The notes beneath the pieces were generated by a model. The model ran no database searches. It saw only the letters and a list, made by a program, of their open reading frames with translations, and was not told the origin of the DNA. Made by a program: the position numbers and the translations under genes. A DNA stretch of 64,000 nt from Micromonospora sp. NBC_00389 (GTDB lineage: Bacteria; Actinomycetota; Actinomycetes; Mycobacteriales; Micromonosporaceae), in the NCBI RefSeq assembly GCF_036059255.1, contig NZ_CP107947.1, forward strand, positions 4,402,001 through 4,466,000, in the 5' to 3' direction. Within the stretch, counting starts at the first letter, position 1, and every line of letters begins with the position of its first letter. Below are positions 43,876-53,605 of the stretch, piece after piece.

Positions 43876-44604
43876 CTACTCAGCGTCCTGTGCCTCGATC
43901 AGGTCGAGGTCGCGGACGCAGAAGCCGTGGTGCTCGAAGGTCTCGTTGAGCACCGTGCCGAGGCACTGCCGCACCAAGCGGCCCCGGGCGTACGGCGGCC
44001 AGACATCGTCGTCGGGCACCGGCGCTCGCGCTGCGAGCTGCACAGCGGTGACCTCGTCGAGCCAGGCCTCGAGCTCGGCGGCCTGTGCGTCACGCACGCT
44101 CACGATCTCGTCGAGGGCCGGATCGAGCGAGAGGTCAAGCCCGTGCGCTCCACGGTAGGGCTCGACGGTCGTCCCGATGCCCATCGGCGTGAACAGCTCC
44201 GTCGAGCCCAGGCAGCAGCGGCGGAACCACGAGTCGTGGACGAAGACCAGGTGGCGCATCGTCTGCACCGCCGACCACTCGTCGTTCACGCTGCGGCGCT
44301 CGATGCCGGGCGTACGGCGGATTCGCTCGATCGTGGCGGCCCAGCCGGCATGGAGCTGACGCGATGCCTCGCGCAGATCGGCAGGGTCCTCGGAGCGGAT
44401 CAGCACCCGCACCGGATGACGCCGGTCGAGCTCTGCCTCGACGTACTCGGTGACCTCGACACCGTTCACCACGAGGTTGGTGATGAGCCCGTCGATCACG
44501 GCATCCTGCATGACGACGCCGATCAGGCGTGCCCCGGTCAGATCGCACTCGCGGAACTCCGCACCGTGCAGATCCTCGTCGACATACCGCGTCATGCTCC
44601 GCAT
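43876..44604 (-). CDS. DinB-family protein with pentapeptide-like N-terminus
   Basis: About 242 residues. The start (RYVDEDLHGAEFRECDLTGA, RLIGVVMQDAVIDGLITNLV) has pentapeptide-like AxLxx units. The DinB domain follows, with WSAVQTMRHLVFVHDSWFRR and a C-terminal His in LNETFEHHGFCVRDL. DinB proteins bind metal through three His and often act as thiol-dependent transferases. The start is ATG 44604 or 44595. Confidence 0.8.
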   Translation of the reverse strand: MRSMTRYVDEDLHGAEFRECDLTGARLIGVVMQDAVIDGLITNLVVNGVEVTEYVEAELDRRHPVRVLIRSEDPADLREASRQLHAGWAATIERIRRTPGIERRSVNDEWSAVQTMRHLVFVHDSWFRRCCLGSTELFTPMGIGTTVEPYRGAHGLDLSLDPALDEIVSVRDAQAAELEAWLDEVTAVQLAARAPVPDDDVWPPYARGRLVRQCLGTVLNETFEHHGFCVRDLDLIEAQDAE

Positions 44605-44691
44605 ACTAGGTCCGAGCACCGACAAGCCAGCCTCCCCGGCTTGATTTGGCCTCTTCCAGGTCCTGTTGCAATTGAGGATTGCCCGTCCGGA

Positions 44692-45057
44692 TCAGTTCAT
44701 GCAGAGGCAGAAGGGGTGACCTGCCGGGTCGAGGAAGACCCGGAAAGACGTACCGGGTTGGTGCGGGTGTTTGGTTGCGCCGAGATCGAGCACTGCCGCC
44801 TCGGCGGCATCGAGGTCGTCAACGATCACATCGAGGTGCATCTGCTGGGGCAGGTCCTGGGTTGGCCACGTCGGCGGCGTGTACCCATCTACCTGCTGGA
44901 ACGAGATGCACTGACCGTACTCCGCGCGGGCCTCAGCCCAGTCGGAGGAGACGTCGACCTTCCAATCCAACATCGCGCCGTAGAACCTTGCGAGCGCACC
45001 AGGATCGGGACAGTCGATGACGATGCTGGGGAAGCGAGCGATGGCCACGCCGGCCAT
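44692..45057 (-). CDS. VOC-family (glyoxalase/dioxygenase-like) protein
   Basis: 121 residues, one VOC domain: SIVIDCPDPGALARFYGAML, EYGQCISFQQVDGY, MHLDVIVDDLDAAEAAVLDL and VFLDPAGHPFCLC. Single-domain members act as metal-dependent isomerases or antibiotic-binding proteins. ATG 45057 is used. Confidence 0.88.
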   Translation of the reverse strand: MAGVAIARFPSIVIDCPDPGALARFYGAMLDWKVDVSSDWAEARAEYGQCISFQQVDGYTPPTWPTQDLPQQMHLDVIVDDLDAAEAAVLDLGATKHPHQPGTSFRVFLDPAGHPFCLCMN

Positions 45058-45134
45058 GGTACGGGCGGTTGCGGACGATGCACGTCCGGATTGCCTCGGT
45101 GACGTGCCGCGCTGTTGGCCGTCGAACGTCCTCT

Positions 45135-45175
45135 CACTCATGCCGCGACCCGGTCGCTACGGGTAGCGGTTGTCT
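45135..45175. repeat. Cassette-boundary repeat 22 (left arm)
   Basis: CACTCATGCCGCGACCCG then GTCGCTACGGGTAGCGG, the latter a small hairpin. Confidence 0.5.
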
Positions 45176-45290
45176 CGGCAGGCGTAGGCGTAGCGCCGAG
45201 GACCGCCAGCGCTGCAGAACACCCGTCAACCAGGTGATGGAGGATGTCGACCGGATCCCTGATGGCCCGTAATCGCGGACGTCCGGCATC

Positions 45291-45932
45291 ATGACTGGCA
45301 TGGACGTCGAGGAACTGATCGCGCGCCATCCGCGGGTCTTCCACACGATGTCGGCGATCGCTTGGCCATCGGTGCAACGGCACGGCCTGCTCTCCACACA
45401 GCAACTGATCGATCTGTTCGGCCTCGACGCCGGCGAGCGTGAGCGACTCCTGAGTGCACCTCGCAAGCAGTCCACGGTTCTGCGCGTGTCCGGCCTGCTG
45501 CCGGCCGTGATCCGCGATCAGAAGCCGATGAAATTCGTCGCGGAGAAGATTGATCCACACTCCTCGCTGACCGAGTACCTCGCCGCCATCAACTCCCGGG
45601 TCTTCTTCTGGGCCAGCGCTGAGCGACTGGACCGGCTGCGTCAAGCGAAGGAGTACCGCACCGAGGACCAAGTCGTCCTGCACGTCGACACCCGCGCCCT
45701 CGTCAAGCGATACGGCCCACGAATCGAGCTCTGCCGGCTCAACTCCGGGGCGGTAACGCAGAAGAACCACCCCCTACGAGGACACCGGTCCTGGCTGCCG
45801 ATCGCCGACTACCCCTACGACGAGTACCGCCGCCGGTTTGGCCGCGATGGCGCCTTGGTCGAGGTCACCGTTTTGGACGCCGTCCCTGACATCCTCGACC
45901 TGACCGACAAGATCGAAGGCACCATCGACTGA
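45291..45932 (+). CDS. DUF7002-like protein
   Basis: 213 residues: HPRVFHTMSAIAWPSVQRHG, LLSTQQLIDLFGL, FVAEKIDPHSSLTEYLAAIN, SRVFFWASAERLDRLRQAKE and DQVVLHVDTRALVKRYGPRI. This layout (HTxxxAWPSIxRHGLLST) is typical of DUF7002, which resembles ADP-ribosyltransferase-like folds. Activity is unproven. ATG 45291 or 45300. Confidence 0.75.
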   Translation: MTGMDVEELIARHPRVFHTMSAIAWPSVQRHGLLSTQQLIDLFGLDAGERERLLSAPRKQSTVLRVSGLLPAVIRDQKPMKFVAEKIDPHSSLTEYLAAINSRVFFWASAERLDRLRQAKEYRTEDQVVLHVDTRALVKRYGPRIELCRLNSGAVTQKNHPLRGHRSWLPIADYPYDEYRRRFGRDGALVEVTVLDAVPDILDLTDKIEGTID

Positions 45933-46322
45933 GTCCCGCACCCTTCGCGGCCACAGGACTGCATTGCGCTCCACCCAGCAGGCCGGCGTACGAACACGTG
46001 CCCGGGATCAGCCTTCACCAACTCGCCGGTCCTTCCCGCGGCTTCCTCGTCCTCGACGACTCCAGTGGCCTACCACCGTCGGGACCGATGACCGGCAGGA
46101 CGCGCGTTTCATCAGCTCTACAAGCCCGGCCGCCAGCGGCGCGGCCAGACTGAGCTGCAGTGCCCGATCGATCTTGACATTCGGTCATGCCGCGATCCGC
46201 GCGCTTGCCATGGCGGAGCGGGGATCAGGTCTCGCCGGCTGGAGTGGTCGGCTTGGTAGCGAGAGCATTGCCCGAGTAGGTGCAATGATCGCGTCGAAAG
46301 TGGATCTTGATCTGTCGCAGCG
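45933..46322. other. Gene-free stretch ending the first cassette region
   Basis: 390 bp. It contains a boundary repeat at 46178-46225 but no convincing gene. Confidence 0.45.
46178..46225. repeat. Cassette-boundary repeat 23 (left arm)
   Basis: TCGGTCATGCCGCGATCCGC then GCGCTTGCCATGGCGGAGCG. It is the last copy before the integrative-element-like block. Confidence 0.55.
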
Positions 46323-47141
46323 TTACCGGTATGTACTCGGCCTGTTGCCGAGCGGGTGGTGTTGTCGGGCCCCCATGGCGGCTTCGCAGCGGCCGGACGG
46401 GGGGATCGGGCCGGACAGGTCGCCCTGCGTGACGGCGGCGGCCACGACGCGTTCGGCGCGGCGGCGGCGCATCCGCAGGACTGGCGCGGTCACGCCCTTC
46501 TCGGCAGCCAGGTGCTCGATCAGCGCGTCGCCGAACCGGGTGGCGCTGATCAGCTCAGCGGCCTCGGCCGTGATCAGTCCGGCGGCGGCTGCCCGGCCGA
46601 GCAGCAGGTCCGGGTGCCCGTAGGGCATCCTTGGTGAGCGCGACCCGGTGGACAGGTCCAGCGGCAGTTCCTCGCCGTCGTCGGCCTTGACGACCGCGGC
46701 TCCGGCGCGCCAGGCCGCCCAGCACAGCCGCAGCCATAGCCGGGGTGGGGCGAGATCCGCTCTACGCAGAGATTGCAGAAATCCGGCCAGGACTTCGGAG
46801 TCGATGTCGTCGGCGTGCCGGGCGTAGCCGCGGCTGATCTTCGCCGCGAGGTGCGTCAACGCGGGCAACGCCACGCCGATCGCGCCGACAACCCAGGCCG
46901 GTCCCCATTCGCGGGCGTGGTGGGCCAGCTGCCGCCACAGCTCGTCGGTGGTGTCGCTGTCGTAGCGCCCGAGCATGAGCAGCTTGCGCAGCTCGTCCAA
47001 CGGCATCGTCGTGTCCGGCAGGCCCGGCACCAGCCGGGCGTTGAACACCAGCGGCGCGGGTTCGCAGGTCAGCAGCTCGAAAGCCTTCTCGGCGGTGGTC
47101 AGAGCCGTGTTGGTCGTTCTCATGTGGGTGGTCGTTGCCAT
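46323..47141 (-). CDS. Integrative-element-type hypothetical protein
   Basis: 272 residues, largely helical: KAFELLTCEPAPLVFNARLV, MPLDELRKLLMLGRYDSDTT, EWGPAWVVGAIGVALPALTH and RRRRAERVVAAAVTQGDL. Composition recalls proteins of actinomycete integrative elements but I cannot name the family. ATG 47141 has AAGGGGGAC ahead. It is divergent from the gene at 47417. Confidence 0.7.
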   Translation of the reverse strand: MATTTHMRTTNTALTTAEKAFELLTCEPAPLVFNARLVPGLPDTTMPLDELRKLLMLGRYDSDTTDELWRQLAHHAREWGPAWVVGAIGVALPALTHLAAKISRGYARHADDIDSEVLAGFLQSLRRADLAPPRLWLRLCWAAWRAGAAVVKADDGEELPLDLSTGSRSPRMPYGHPDLLLGRAAAAGLITAEAAELISATRFGDALIEHLAAEKGVTAPVLRMRRRRAERVVAAAVTQGDLSGPIPPSGRCEAAMGARQHHPLGNRPSTYR

Positions 47142-47416
47142 GGTGATGTCCCCCTTGACGGGAGCGCTTCGCCCGGTGCGAAGGCTCCGAGACCTCCGAT
47201 TGGGACAGCCCGACCTGGCACCACGAGCGTTTGTCAGACCCGGATAGGTCGTGACGGGTCGTGTCAGGTTCGCCACTGTGCTCACCACCGCCGACCCGCT
47301 GACGTGGCTGTCAGACCGGCCCGGATGACCGGTGCTGTCAGGTCAGGGGCGGGTTCGATCGGCCTGTCAGCGGCGCACTGGGAATCGTCAGTACGCCCGC
47401 CGGTCCGGGGGCCACC

Positions 47417-47995
47417 GTGCCCATGACCGACAGAAACCATCACCGCGCGCCGGTCCCCGTGGGGGACGTGGTGCCCGGCGACCCGCCCGTGCCGATCACT
47501 GTCTGGCCGGTCCCCGCCCCGCACGAGGGGGAGACCATGTCCAACGCGATGGGCGTGCGGTTGGTCCACAACCTCGCCCATCCGTCCGACCTCATCATCG
47601 ACCTGGCCGAAGGACCGCAGCTGGCCCGCGCGATCATCGCGGCGCACCGCCGCAGTCACCTGCAGACGGCCCGCCCCGCCGGCTGGGGTCGCGAGTCGGC
47701 GACGCTGATCGTCACCGGCTGGCCGGTTCCCGACGCCTCACCGGTCGACTTCTTCCTCCGCTGCCGCGCCCACCTCGCGCCGGGCGGCTGCGTGGCGGTG
47801 TTGTTGGCGCACGGTGACGTCGGCCTGCCGGTCGACGTCGTCATCGCCGCGAAGCGGGCCGGGCTGGCGTACCTGCAGCACATCGTGGCGGCCGACCGGC
47901 CGCCGCGGCGTGGCCAGCAGGCGCAGCTGGCGATCCACACCGACGTGCTGATCCTGACCCGCAGCGCGATAAAGAGTGGGAGCGGCGATGGCTGA
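47417..47995 (+). CDS. Hypothetical protein upstream of DNA methyltransferase
   Basis: About 192 residues from GTG 47417, or 152 from an internal ATG at about 47537 (MSNAMGVRLVHNLAHPSDLI), which has GAGGGGGAG ahead and is the better start. It has a Rossmann-like pattern (ESATLIVTGWPVPDASPVDF, HLAPGGCVAVLLAHGDVGLP) reminiscent of a methyltransferase C-terminal half. The stop overlaps the methyltransferase ATG at 47988. Confidence 0.65.
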   Translation: MPMTDRNHHRAPVPVGDVVPGDPPVPITVWPVPAPHEGETMSNAMGVRLVHNLAHPSDLIIDLAEGPQLARAIIAAHRRSHLQTARPAGWGRESATLIVTGWPVPDASPVDFFLRCRAHLAPGGCVAVLLAHGDVGLPVDVVIAAKRAGLAYLQHIVAADRPPRRGQQAQLAIHTDVLILTRSAIKSGSGDG

Positions 47996-48829
47996 GAGCC
48001 TGCCGATCACCTCGGTGTGGCTGACCTGCCAAATACCCGCCCGTGACCAGCGGCGAGGCCGCTACGTCCGGGAGACCTCCAGCCATCCGGCCAAGATGTT
48101 GCCGCACCTGGCCGCGCACGCGATCAGCGCGTACACGGCGCCGGGCGATGTGGTGTTCGACCCGATGTGCGGGTGCGGCACCACGTTGCTGGAGGCCATG
48201 CACCTCGGCCGGCAGGGCATCGGTGTCGACATCGAGCCTCGCTACACCGCCCTCGCCGAGGCCAACGTTGCCCTGCCACGTCGCAGGGCGCCGCCGGCGC
48301 GGCGACGGTGCTCACCGGGGATGCCACCGGCTTGCTCGACCTGGTGCCCGCGTCGGCGGTTGGCCAGGTGAGCCTCGTACTCACGTCACCGCCGTACGGG
48401 CGCGGGACACATGGCCTCGTGCAGACGACGAGGACCGGGGTACGCAAGCGGGACCACCTGTATGCCGACCGGGAACGAGGCAACCTCGCCTATACGGGAT
48501 GGTCCCGCCTGCTCGACGGGTTCGCCTCCATCCTGTCCGCCAGCTACCAACTGCTGCGTCCCGGCGGAACCGTGGTAATCACCTCCCGACCGGTACGCCG
48601 CCAACGCGACGACCTGATCGACCTGCCCGGCCAGCTGCTCGCCGTCGCGCAATCAGCCGGGCTGACCCCGGTGGAGCGGACGGCGGCGATGCTCGCCGCC
48701 GTCCGCGACGGGCAGGTCGTGCACCGGGCCAGCATGTTCGGGATGATGGCCGTCCGCCGCAGCCGCGACGACGGCATCCCCGTGCACCTGGTGGCGCACG
48801 AGGACGTGCTGGTCCTTCGCCGCCGTTGA
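47988..48829 (+). pseudogene. Site-specific DNA methyltransferase (N4/N6), frameshifted
   Basis: From ATG 47988: SHPAKMLPHLAAHAISAYTA then DPMCGCGTTLLEAMHLGRQG (SAM motif) and GVDIEPRYTALAEANVAL. The second half is in another frame: TVLTGDATGLLDLVPASAVG, catalytic VLTSPPYGRG (TSPPY), LRPGGTVVITSRPVRRQRDD. The frame change is at about 48270-48285. Order of motifs (SAM first, then catalytic) is that of beta/N4-type or D12-like classes. Either decay or an assembly error. Confidence 0.8.
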
Positions 48830-49355
48830 GAGCCTTGCCGAGTTCATCAGTTCTGAACCTGGCAAGGCAGACGCCGGGAAACGTGACCAACCGTGCGGTC
48901 GTGGTCCATGGCGGCCCGGTCAAAGGAGGGCAAGGGCCAGGGCTCAAGCCACCGTCCTCCGCCTTATGCCTGGCCCATCGCGGACGATGGCCCAAATGGC
49001 GGGCGGGCCATCCGGCCGGTTGGACTTGTCCGTCCAGCGAGACCGAGCAGGACAAACAAGATCGCACGGAGCGCTGATCCGAGGAGGAACTGTTGCTCGA
49101 TGCGTTGGGCGATCCGTGGGTGTAGTGCCACGCCAAGTCGTTCCGCCGCGGTGAGCTTGGCAACGCCGTACCTGAGGGTCTCCGCACCGAGTCCCGCCGC
49201 ACGCCGGCTGGCCTTCGTGGCGGCTGGTGTGGGGGCACGTCCGTGTGTTCTCACCGTGGCGGTACAACATCGACCTCGCAGCGCGGCGGCTGCTCGACGA
49301 CGCCGGCGCAGCGCGCAGAACGCCGACCGCCCAGCCGTCATCAACTGTCCGCGGG
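48830..49355. other. Gene-poor stretch, possible decayed fragments
   Basis: 526 bp. A reverse frame reads RRAAGLGAETLRYGVAKLTA then ERLGVALHPRIAQRIEQQFL and ends at about 49076; it looks like a real C-terminal fragment of unknown family. A forward stretch near 49240-49300 (VFSPWRYNIDLAARRLLDDA) may be another. Confidence 0.4.
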
Positions 49356-50285
49356 TTAGGAGCCGGCGCCCGTCGGGTTGAGGAAGACGAACCGGATCGC
49401 CGGGTTACGCGCGGTGAGCCGTCGTCTGGCCTCGTCGGCCACGTCCTCGATGTCGGCGGCCCGGACTTGGTCGGCAAAGTCGATCTTCGCGACCACGAGA
49501 ATGTCGTCGGGACCGAGCTGCAGGGTCAGCAGCTCCACGATGCCTTGCACGTTTGGCAGGGCGGCCAATTCCCGGCGAATCTCGTCCTGAACTGGCTCCC
49601 TTGCTGACCGGCCGACGAGCAGGGCGAGGTTGTTGCGGGCCAGAATGGTGGCCACCACGAGGAGCAGTACACCGATGGCGACCGATGCGATGCCATCCCA
49701 AACCGGGTCACCGGTCAGCTCGGCGAGCCCCAGGCCTGCACCCGCCATCCCCAGGCCGATCAGGGCGGCGCTGTCCTCCAGGAACACCGCCTTGATGGCG
49801 GTGTTGGGCGTGCGCCGCAGGACCCTAGCTGGACTGATACCCCAGCGCTTGGCCCGGCGCCGTACCTGCCGCACCGTCCGCATCAGGGACACCGACTCGA
49901 GGACGAAGGAGACGACCAGCACCACGTACGAGACGAGGTAATCCCCAGTCTCCTTGGCCGATGCGATGACGTGCACGCCGTGGGTGATGGAGAAGCCGGC
50001 GCCGCTGACGAAGGTGAAGACTGCGGCGAGGAGGGCCCAGATGTAGCTCTCCCGACCGTAGCCGAAGGGACGCCCGGGGTCGGCCCGGCGGCGGCCACGA
50101 CGCAGCGCCACGAACAGCAGCACCTCGGTCGTGGTGTCGGCGAACGAATGCGCGGCTTCCGACAGCATGGCTGCCGAGCCCGAGAGTAGACCCGCAACCA
50201 CCTTGGCTGCGGCGACAGCGACGTTGACGGAACCGGCCACGATCACCGTGCGGACGCTCTGCGACTTCTCGTCCGATTCGGTCAT
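49356..50285 (-). CDS. Cation diffusion facilitator (CDF) transporter
   Basis: 309 residues, about six TM helices. The metal site HxxxD is present in SEAAHSFADTTTEVLLFVAL, and the C-terminal cytosolic domain (VQGIVELLTLQLGPDDILVV, KIDFADQVRAADIEDVADEA) matches the dimerisation domain. It exports divalent metals such as Zn or Fe/Mn by proton antiport. ATG 50285 starts MTESDEKSQSVRTVIVAGSV. Confidence 0.92.
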   Translation of the reverse strand: MTESDEKSQSVRTVIVAGSVNVAVAAAKVVAGLLSGSAAMLSEAAHSFADTTTEVLLFVALRRGRRRADPGRPFGYGRESYIWALLAAVFTFVSGAGFSITHGVHVIASAKETGDYLVSYVVLVVSFVLESVSLMRTVRQVRRRAKRWGISPARVLRRTPNTAIKAVFLEDSAALIGLGMAGAGLGLAELTGDPVWDGIASVAIGVLLLVVATILARNNLALLVGRSAREPVQDEIRRELAALPNVQGIVELLTLQLGPDDILVVAKIDFADQVRAADIEDVADEARRRLTARNPAIRFVFLNPTGAGS

Positions 50286-51061
50286 GAGGCCAGGCTATGG
50301 GCCGGGTGTCGGCGGGGCGGACAAAACCGACAGGCACAGGCGGTGCCGTGGACCACCAGCCGCCGGCTGAGCTTCGCCCACGACCGCACCCTCCGCAGCT
50401 GATCGCGGTGACCGACGACGTGAATCAGGTTAGGGGCGACCAGGATCGGTCGACATGGCAGCGCCGCTGTCGTCCTACCGGTGCACCTACAGCATGAGGT
50501 GGACCGCCGTGAGATACAGCTGGGGCCTGCCCCTGCAGTCGTCCGAGAAGACCGCCTGCAGGGCATGCTCAACACCTGGAGCTCCTGAACAAGCGATCGT
50601 CGCCGCCGCGCCGCGCCGCGCCTTCCGCCTGCCAGCAGAGGCGTGGCCGGGGAGCAATTCCAGACGTGATGGTGCTGTCCACCCACCGTGCCGTTGGCCG
50701 TCGGAATTTCTGCCCTGCCGGGCCGGATCCGCGCGGATCTGCAGCCCGTTCGGGAGTCGAGGGCGAACGGGGTGGTAGCGGCCAGGGAATTGCGGGCTGT
50801 CAGGTTCTGCCAGGAGGCCGAACCTGACAGCCCGGCCAACGGTGCTCCCCGCGCGGCTAACTTGAGGGTTCTCCTGCTTTCCAAATGCCACTGATCCGAC
50901 GCCTCCCGCGACGGCATCGCGCCCACCAGTCACGGTCGGCCGCCGCCGCCAGCCTCGGATCTGGCACGCACAGAGCCCACGCCCCTCGCCCACGCGACCG
51001 GGGCGCGGCACCCCCATCCCTTCAGGCGGCCACCAACCGGTAGCCGCCTTCTTGCTGTCCT
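50286..51061. other. Stretch without a confident gene
   Basis: About 775 bp. The forward frame near 50460-50600 (SYRCTYSMRWTAVRYSWGLP) and the reverse frame near 50290-50450 (APNLIHVVGHRDQLRRVRSW) have some coding character but no start or family. Decayed gene pieces are likely. Confidence 0.4.
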
Positions 51062-51073
51062 GTGGAGGACAAC

Positions 51074-51292
51074 ATGCTTCGTCCCACCTGGCGCCTGAGA
51101 GACAGCAAGCCTCCAGCCGACCTCCACTACGCCACCCCACTCAGCCTCCGCCCCAGCACCTCCGCGGTCGTCGGCAGACACGCCGCAGCGCGCGCAGCCC
51201 ACGACGTGGCCACCGATCGGCTGGCTTCGCGCGCCGGGTTGGTCGCGGGCACGCCCTCGACTACTGCCGGCAGTCGGGCGGTGCAGCGATGA
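51074..51292 (+). CDS. Small hypothetical protein
   Basis: 72 residues starting MLRPTWRLRDSKPPADLHYA. GAGGA lies 5 bases before ATG 51074. The stop overlaps an ATG at 51290, and the next gene starts 16 bp on, so it looks like the first gene of a rightward operon. No family known. Confidence 0.5.
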   Translation: MLRPTWRLRDSKPPADLHYATPLSLRPSTSAVVGRHAAARAAHDVATDRLASRAGLVAGTPSTTAGSRAVQR

Positions 51293-51308
51293 CCGACGGG
51301 ACGACGAG

Positions 51309-51827
51309 GTGGCCTGGCTGACCGTGCCGCTGACGCACAGGCCGGTGCGGGATCTCGCCGTTGACAGTCAACCGCACGACCAGCACGTCACCTTCTGGGC
51401 CGAGGTCACGCACCGCGCCGACGAGCCGCTCGTGCCGGCGCCCGTGACCGTGCTCGCGCTCACCGCGTGGCGCTGCAGTGACGGCGTCCTGGCCGTCATG
51501 GCCGCCGAGCGTGCCCTGCAGGTCGACTCCGATTACCAGCTCGCCGGCCTGCTCGTGCAGGCCCTACACGCCGGTCTGCCGCCCTCCGTCGTCGAGCAGG
51601 CGATCACCGGCACCCACCCCAGCCCGTCGACCCGGAACCCGAACACCCCCTCACAACAGGAGCAACCACGGTGGATCCCATTCGAAGCATCCTGCTGTCT
51701 CTCGCCCGCACCGCCGAAGAAGCCCGAATGCGCTGGCACGCCGAACGCGCCGCCCTGCGCGCCCGCGGGGAAACGCCCACCCGCACCGAGGCATTCGCCT
51801 ACGACGTCCAGGCCAACCTGTGCCTGA
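51309..51827 (+). CDS. DUF4192-like C-terminal domain protein
   Basis: The first ~100 residues match the tail of DUF4192 proteins: VTVLALTAWRCSDGVLAVMA, AERALQVDSDYQLAGLLVQA, LHAGLPPSVVEQAITG. The last ~55 residues overlap the next gene in another frame and lack homology, so the original stop has probably been lost. The N-terminal domain of DUF4192 is absent. Confidence 0.5.
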   Translation: MAWLTVPLTHRPVRDLAVDSQPHDQHVTFWAEVTHRADEPLVPAPVTVLALTAWRCSDGVLAVMAAERALQVDSDYQLAGLLVQALHAGLPPSVVEQAITGTHPSPSTRNPNTPSQQEQPRWIPFEASCCLSPAPPKKPECAGTPNAPPCAPAGKRPPAPRHSPTTSRPTCA

Positions 51828-52123
51828 TCACCGCGATCACCGCGGCCGACCTTCCGGTGAACTTCCGCCTCTACGACACCACCCTGTCCCGAGACCCGCT
51901 CACGGCAGCCGCACAGCTTCGCCAGGTCACCTCCGCCTACGACCACAGTGGCCCGATCGAGGCCGCACACGAGGCAGCGCGGCTGGCCTACAAGGCGGCG
52001 TTCGCCGAGCCGCTCACCGCGCAGGAACAGCACTACGTCGACTTGCTCGTCGACCTGCCCGCCGCGCGACGCGACAAGATCATCGAAGTGGCAGAGGAAC
52101 GCGCCCGCCACCTGCCGGCATGA
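51671..52123 (+). CDS. Hypothetical helical protein
   Basis: 150 residues from GTG 51671 with AGGAG ahead: SILLSLARTAEEARMRWHAE, AYDVQANLCLITAITAADLP, GPIEAAHEAARLAYKAAFAE, LVDLPAARRDKIIEVAEERA. Strong coding character; likely an integrative-element accessory protein of unknown role. Confidence 0.65.
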   Translation: MDPIRSILLSLARTAEEARMRWHAERAALRARGETPTRTEAFAYDVQANLCLITAITAADLPVNFRLYDTTLSRDPLTAAAQLRQVTSAYDHSGPIEAAHEAARLAYKAAFAEPLTAQEQHYVDLLVDLPAARRDKIIEVAEERARHLPA

Positions 52124-52375
52124 GCATCGGCGCACCTGCCGCCGGCATCCCCACTCGCCCTCCTACCGGGGGCGCAGCAGCACGCCGTGCTCCCTCACCG
52201 GCGTGGCGGACCAGACCCCGCCGGCGTCCAACAGCGTGGGCCACGACGGGGGAGTGAGCCACGACGACGCAACATCCCGCCCGGCAAAACCATCCAGGTC
52301 AGCGGCCGCTGCTGCACGACCTGCCGCGGGCGCCTGACGTGCCGGGCAGGGGCAGCAACCCCAGGAAAGGAACAC

Positions 52376-52654
52376 ATGAGCCTGTACACCCTCACACCCA
52401 AACCCGGGTTCGAGCGGTACACCATCCAGGTCGGCTGGAATCCCCACCGCACGTACTTCGCCACCGTCGTCGACTTCACCTGGGACCCGGTCACCGAACC
52501 CCACCACGAACCCGACACCATCCACCTCGGCCGGATCGAGACGATTCTCGACCCGGCCGAGGTGCTTCTGGCCGTCGAACCCTACGCCGAGATACCAGCC
52601 GACCTGCCCGCCAGACTTCGCGCCGACCAGACCGCGCACCCGGTGCGCCGCTGA
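52376..52654 (+). CDS. Small hypothetical protein
   Basis: 92 residues: MSLYTLTPKPGFERYTIQVG, WNPHRTYFATVVDFTWDPVT, LGRIETILDPAEVLLAVEPY. GGAAAGGA precedes ATG 52376. Beta-rich start then a helix; it resembles small actinomycete element proteins. Confidence 0.65.
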   Translation: MSLYTLTPKPGFERYTIQVGWNPHRTYFATVVDFTWDPVTEPHHEPDTIHLGRIETILDPAEVLLAVEPYAEIPADLPARLRADQTAHPVRR

Positions 52655-52915
52655 CACCAACTCCCGGTCGGCGGACGTCGCATCGCGCGCCAACGGCGGC
52701 AACCAACTCGCAGGCCCACCGCTACGAGCGCTGCTGACTGAACCGCCCCGATGACGCCTCCTCGGGGAGGTCGTCGTCATCGCCGATGCCGTGAGCCCGA
52801 GCGGCACGAACCCGTAAACCCGGCCCGCCACAGGCGGGCCGTCGTCGTATCAGGACCCGGGACGCGCCGCCTGGAAACGTCCGCGTCCCGGGTTCTCCCG
52901 CAAAGGAGGAACCCA

Positions 52916-53605
52916 GTGTCCCTATCACTGATCATGATCGCCACCGCGACGGTGGCGTTCGCCCTCGGCAGGCTCACCGCCTGGCCGACAATCCACGGCC
53001 TCCGCACCCAACTCGCCGACGCCACCTCGTCGATGCTCCACGACCCGCTCACCGGCATGCTCAACCGCGCCGGCCTGCAGGCCGCGCACGCAACCCTCGC
53101 CAAAACCGCCCCCGCACAGCCCCTCATCGTCGCCCTGATCGACCTCGACGACTTCAAACACATCAACGACACCCACGGCCACGGCCGAGGAGACGACCTC
53201 CTCATCGACGTCGGCGACCGCATCACCGACATCGCCGCTCTTCACGGAGGCGCCGCCGCACGGCTCGCCGGCGACGAATACGCCGCCATACTGCCGGCCC
53301 GCACCGACGACCTGAACCGCATCGCCGACACCCTCGCCACGATCATCTCCCAGCCCATCGCGCTTCCCGCAGACGACAACCCCACCACCGTCACCGCCAG
53401 CGTGGGCCTGGCCCTCGTCGACGCCGGCGACCCCTTCACTGAGGTGGCCCTGCACCGCGCCGACATCGCCATGTACCACGCCAAGCGACAGGGCCGGGAC
53501 CGCCACGCCATCTACCAACCGGGCATGACCATGCCGCCCGCACAGCACCGTCGCGGACCTCGCCTGCGCGACCGCCGCCAGCCGACCGACGGGGCCACGG
53601 CATGA
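52916..53605 (+). CDS. GGDEF-domain protein (diguanylate cyclase-like), membrane anchored
   Basis: 229 residues. One N-terminal TM helix (LSLIMIATATVAFALGRL) precedes a GGDEF domain: DPLTGMLNRAGLQAAH, ALIDLDDFKHINDTHGHGRG, RLAGDEYAAILPARTDD. The signature is AGDEY rather than GGDEF, a variant that can still be active. GTG 52916 has AAAGGAGGA. It overlaps the next gene by ATGA. Its role would be c-di-GMP synthesis or nucleotide sensing within the element. Confidence 0.85.
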   Translation: MSLSLIMIATATVAFALGRLTAWPTIHGLRTQLADATSSMLHDPLTGMLNRAGLQAAHATLAKTAPAQPLIVALIDLDDFKHINDTHGHGRGDDLLIDVGDRITDIAALHGGAAARLAGDEYAAILPARTDDLNRIADTLATIISQPIALPADDNPTTVTASVGLALVDAGDPFTEVALHRADIAMYHAKRQGRDRHAIYQPGMTMPPAQHRRGPRLRDRRQPTDGATA

